DNA from: JBBQTU01 sp038213005
GTDB lineage: Bacteria > Planctomycetota > Phycisphaerae > Tepidisphaerales > Tepidisphaeraceae
DNA: 25,162 bases
Direction: 5' to 3'
Assembly (NCBI GenBank): GCA_038213005.1
Contig: JBBQTU010000031.1
Span: 1 to 25,162 of the forward strand
The position numbers and the translations under genes were made by a program. Under the pieces are notes generated by a model, which was not told where the DNA came from, did not search any database, and saw nothing but the letters and a program-made list of their open reading frames with translations. Shown in pieces: positions 22,671 to 25,162 of the stretch (the stretch's first letter is position 1; the number at the start of each line of letters is the position of its first letter).

Positions 22671-22815
22671 GAGCCGTCGGCGTAAGCCGGCGGGTTGGCC
22701 AACCGGCCCCGACTCGACCGACAAGGACCCCGCCGGTTGGGTATCGCCACAAGGGTGATCACGCTACCTCGCAGCGGCAACCGTCCGCTAACCCGCCGGC
22801 TTACGCCGGCGGCTC
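22671..22815. repeat. Large inverted repeat, 26-bp arms
   Basis: The arms at 22671-22696 and 22790-22815 are inverted copies with 25 of 26 bases matching. Each contains the palindrome gccggcgtaagccggc (one base changed in the left arm). The 93-base centre holds no gene. Such GTAAGCCGGCGGG elements are, from memory, frequent in planctomycetes. Confidence 0.75.
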
Positions 22816-22874
22816 GTTGCAGGCGATTCCGACACGATAGACAGTTGCGCTCGATGGGGCTGGATTTCTGCACT

Positions 22875-22897
22875 TGCCCCAGAAAAACGGACACGCC
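22875..22897 (-). repeat. cccgtttttccgggc family, diverged copy
   Basis: gccccagaaaaacggacacg matches the left arm at 22586-22606 with two differences, so it is a decayed single arm. Confidence 0.55.
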
Positions 22898-23029
22898 CAA
22901 GTGGGGCAGGCCGCCCCGGCCAGCCCATCCGGTTCCCAGCGGATCACGCGTCAAGACAATCGCCGTCAAGGCCTCTCAATCCGCCTTGCCGCAGCGCCAG
23001 GCATCCCCGAACCCGCCGCTCCTATTTGG

Positions 23030-23077
23030 TTTGGAGCGCTGCGGCACGCCGCAGCTTTACCGAGGCGACATGTCGCC
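23030..23077 (+). repeat. tttggag/ggcgacatgtcgcc family, copy 3
   Basis: tttggagcgctgcggcacg followed by ccgcagctttaccgaggcg and acatgtcgcc. It is the inverted partner of the element at 22491-22540, with the same two palindromic cores, 500 bases away. Confidence 0.7.
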
Positions 23078-23221
23078 GGGAGCCGCACCGGCCGTCCATC
23101 CGGGCGTGCCCAGAAATACAGGCAAGTGCCGCCGGTGCCCCCACCGGCGGGCGGAAACTCTCGCACGGCGTATTGCAGGATGGCAAGATGAACCGGACAA
23201 TATAAACCGCGTCCTGTTTGA

Positions 23222-25162
23222 TTTCCCGGCCGGACCGATCAGAACGTAGACGGCTCGGTCCGCCGCGTGGAGTACGCCTATCAGGACGACGGCAAGGTCA
23301 GCACCATCAGCACCTTCAATGCCGTCACCGGCGGCACCATCATCAATCAGGTGAAATACACCTACGACGGCTGGGGCGACACCAAGACCGAGCAGAGCCA
23401 CGCCGGGGCCGTGACCACCGGCACGCCGGCCGTCACCTACACCTACGAGGACGGGGCCGATGCAAACGGCAACGCCCGGTTCCTTCGCCTCAAGACGGTG
23501 ACGTATTCCAGCGGCCGGGTGGTACACTCCCTCTATGAGACGACGCCCACCGGCCGCCTGTCCTCGCTCAGTGAGAACGCCGGGGGCACGCAGAACCTGG
23601 TGCAGTACACGTATCTCGGCATGAGCACGATCGCCAAAGAATCGCATCCCCAGGTAAGCGGCGGGCTGAATCTCAGCTACGGCTCGGCCGGGACGTATGC
23701 GGGTTTCGACCGCTTCGGCCGGACCGTCTCGCAGGCGTGGAAGAAAGATGGCGGCACCGCCTGGAGTCGTCCAGCCAACATCCCGGCCCGCAGTGATACC
23801 GCCTTGGTCACCACCTACGGCTATAACAATGCCGGCCTTGTGGATACAGTGACTGATCCGAAGGGAATCGTCGGCAAGACGTTCTACGACGCCGCCGACC
23901 GCACCACCAAGACGGTAGCTACCTACACCGACGGCACGCCCACCAACTCCACCAACCAGACGACCCAATACACCTACGATGGCGACGACCACGTCCTGAC
24001 GATGAAGGCCATCCTGCCGGGCAACACATTCCAGGAAACCGAGTACGTCTACGCTGCCAGCACCGCTGCTGGTGATGGCGTGAATTCCAACGACGTGCTG
24101 ACGGCGACGCGCTACCCCGACAAGACGACCGGCCAAGCCTCGGCCACGGAGCAGGAGACCTACCATGTGGACGGGCTCGGTGAGACCACGAGCAAGACCG
24201 ACCGAAACGGCAATGTTCACACCTATGCCTTTGACGTGCTTGGCCGAACCACCAGCGACACGGTAACCACGCTGGGCACTGGCGTAGATGGTGCCGTCCG
24301 CCGCCTCGCTTACACCTACAATGCCCTTGGCCTGCCGGAGTACCTGACCAGCTACTCCGACACGGCCGGGACCATCATCGTCAATCAGGTCAAGCGCGAA
24401 TACAACGGCCTGGGTCAACTGACGGGTGAGTATCAGGCCCCCAATGGCGCGGTAAACACAGCCACCACGCCCAAGGTGCAGTATGGCTATAGCGATCTGG
24501 CCCACGGCAGCCGGCCGACAGCCATGACCTATCCCAATGGCCGGGTGATCAACTACAACTATGGCAGTGGCAGCGACGTCTCGTCGCTGATTAGCCGACT
24601 TACCAGCATTTCCGATGCGCCCGGCACTCTCGAAGCCTACACCTACCTTGGCCTCTCAACCGTGGTGAACCGCAGCCACCCGCAGCCGGGGGTGGACTTG
24701 TCCTACATCAAGCGGCCGGCCGAAAGCACCGGCGATGCCGGCGATCAATACACCGGCTTGGATCGCTTCGGCCGAGTGGCGAACCAGCGCTGGGTCAATG
24801 CCAGCGGTACGGATGTAGACCGCAACCAGTATGGCTACGACCGCAACTCCAACGTCCTCTACGAGCAGAACGTCATAAACGCCGCCATGAGCGAACTCTA
24901 TGGCCCTTACGACCCACTGGACCGTCTGACGACGTTTGACCGCGGGACGCTCAACGCCACCAAAGACGCCATCGTCGGCCAAGCCTCCCGCAGTCAGGAC
25001 TGGTCGCTGGATGCCCTGAGCAATTCCAGTTCGGTCACGAGTGATGGTACGGCGCAGAATCGCACCACCAACGCTCAGAACGAACTGACGCAAGTCGGCT
25101 CGGCCACCCAGACCTTCGACGCCAACGGCAACACCACGACCGACCAGACGGGCAAGACGTTC
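23222..25162 (+). CDS. RHS/YD-repeat protein, 5'-truncated and running off the window
   Basis: An open frame with no stop to the window end (647 codons), so the 3' end lies outside. The translation is made of YD/RHS repeats (VEYAYQDDGKVSTI, YTYDGWGDTK, YGYNNAGLVDTVTDPKG, YAFDVLGRTTSD, YGYDRNSNVLYEQN). RHS proteins are large, usually secreted or surface shells, often with variable toxic tips. No signal peptide or family N-terminus precedes it. A TGA lies directly upstream at 23219-23221, and the first possible start is a GTG at 23267. The frame shifted by one base carries DNINRVLFDFPAG up to 23231, which joins smoothly to TDQNVDGSVRR if one base is added near 23232. The 5' part is therefore frameshifted and probably truncated against the repeat region. 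Confidence 0.8.
23246..23740 (+). repeat. RHS internal module, copy 1
   Basis: Codes for a stretch from VDGSVRRVEYAY through YTYLGMSTIAKESHPQ to GFDRFGRTVSQAW. The same order of motifs recurs at 24284-24794, showing a duplicated module of about 165 residues within one gene. Confidence 0.65.
24284..24794 (+). repeat. RHS internal module, copy 2
   Basis: Codes for VDGAVRRLAYTY through YTYLGLSTVVNRSHPQ to GLDRFGRVANQRW, parallel to copy 1. Between the two copies lies a different set of YD repeats (about 23741-24283). Confidence 0.65.

Larger units (their letters stand above)
22094..23200. other. Repeat-dense intergenic region
   Basis: About 1.1 kb without a believable gene. Open frames here differ in all phases and translate the repeats. 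The part next to ppdK (22094-22290) should contain its promoter, but I see no clear pair of boxes. A 9-bp inverted repeat lies at 22297-22305/22324-22332. From 22344 the DNA is a mosaic of at least three palindromic repeat families, listed separately. Confidence 0.65.

Noticed and set aside
22695..23249. Open frame ending in DNINRVLFDFPAG as a separate gene
   Set aside because: Most of it translates dispersed repeats. Only its end is RHS-like and belongs to the frameshifted 5' edge of the RHS gene.
23057..24505. Long minus-strand open frame (482 codons) over the RHS region
   Set aside because: It is the antisense shadow of the RHS frame. Its translation is glycine/valine-rich without domains, while the plus strand gives clear YD repeats.
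1..25162. tRNA or rRNA genes
   Set aside because: Short GGTTCGA-like strings occur only inside coding regions and no cloverleaf or rRNA-like stretch was seen.

Overview
The window is GC-rich, gene-dense bacterial DNA. The gene content suggests a member of the Planctomycetes, possibly Phycisphaerae-like: the RHS style, a topoisomerase I with several zinc ribbons, a pyruvate phosphate dikinase, PQQ/NHL beta-propellers next to a NosR/NapH-like iron-sulfur membrane protein, and many short palindromic repeats between genes. This assignment comes from gene style only; no rRNA or tRNA gene is present to confirm it.

Layout. Positions 1-710 hold no convincing gene but carry dispersed repeats and a possible promoter. 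topA follows (711-3398, +). Next is a small VapBC-like antitoxin/PIN-toxin pair (3598-4246, +) in which both genes carry indels close to their junction. A five-gene minus-strand run (10099 down to 4499) encodes a polyprenyl diphosphate synthase, a PQQ-like beta-propeller, an NHL beta-propeller, a Tat-exported polyferredoxin and a polytopic iron-sulfur membrane protein. The last four look like one membrane-associated electron-transfer unit. Divergent from this run is a NifS/IscS-type cysteine desulfurase (10229-11440, +). A small conserved-looking coiled-coil protein follows (11821-12084, -).

Positions 12737-19135 are an accessory-looking block. A compact minus-strand operon (18202 down to 13510) encodes a long coiled-coil protein, a short lysine-rich protein, a SWIM-zinc-finger SNF2 helicase and a SEC-C-motif protein. 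It is flanked by a 190-residue unknown (+) and a divergent pair of small cysteine-containing unknowns (90 and 145 residues, +). The SEC-C protein and the 145-residue protein share a C-x4-C-[DE]-C-x2-V motif, present three times in total. This is the best candidate in the window for an uncharacterised multi-gene system, probably acting on nucleic acid; that function is inference.

A pyruvate phosphate dikinase with lysine/alanine-rich tails at both ends follows (22093 down to 19280, -). Then comes a gene-free stretch (22094-23200) packed with at least three families of palindromic repeats. The window ends inside an RHS/YD-repeat gene (23222 onward, +) whose 5' end appears truncated and frameshifted.

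A recurring theme is short palindromic repeats that have entered coding sequence. One pair supplies most of the N-terminal hydrophobic segment of the iron-sulfur membrane protein, and another forms an insertion in the cysteine desulfurase.
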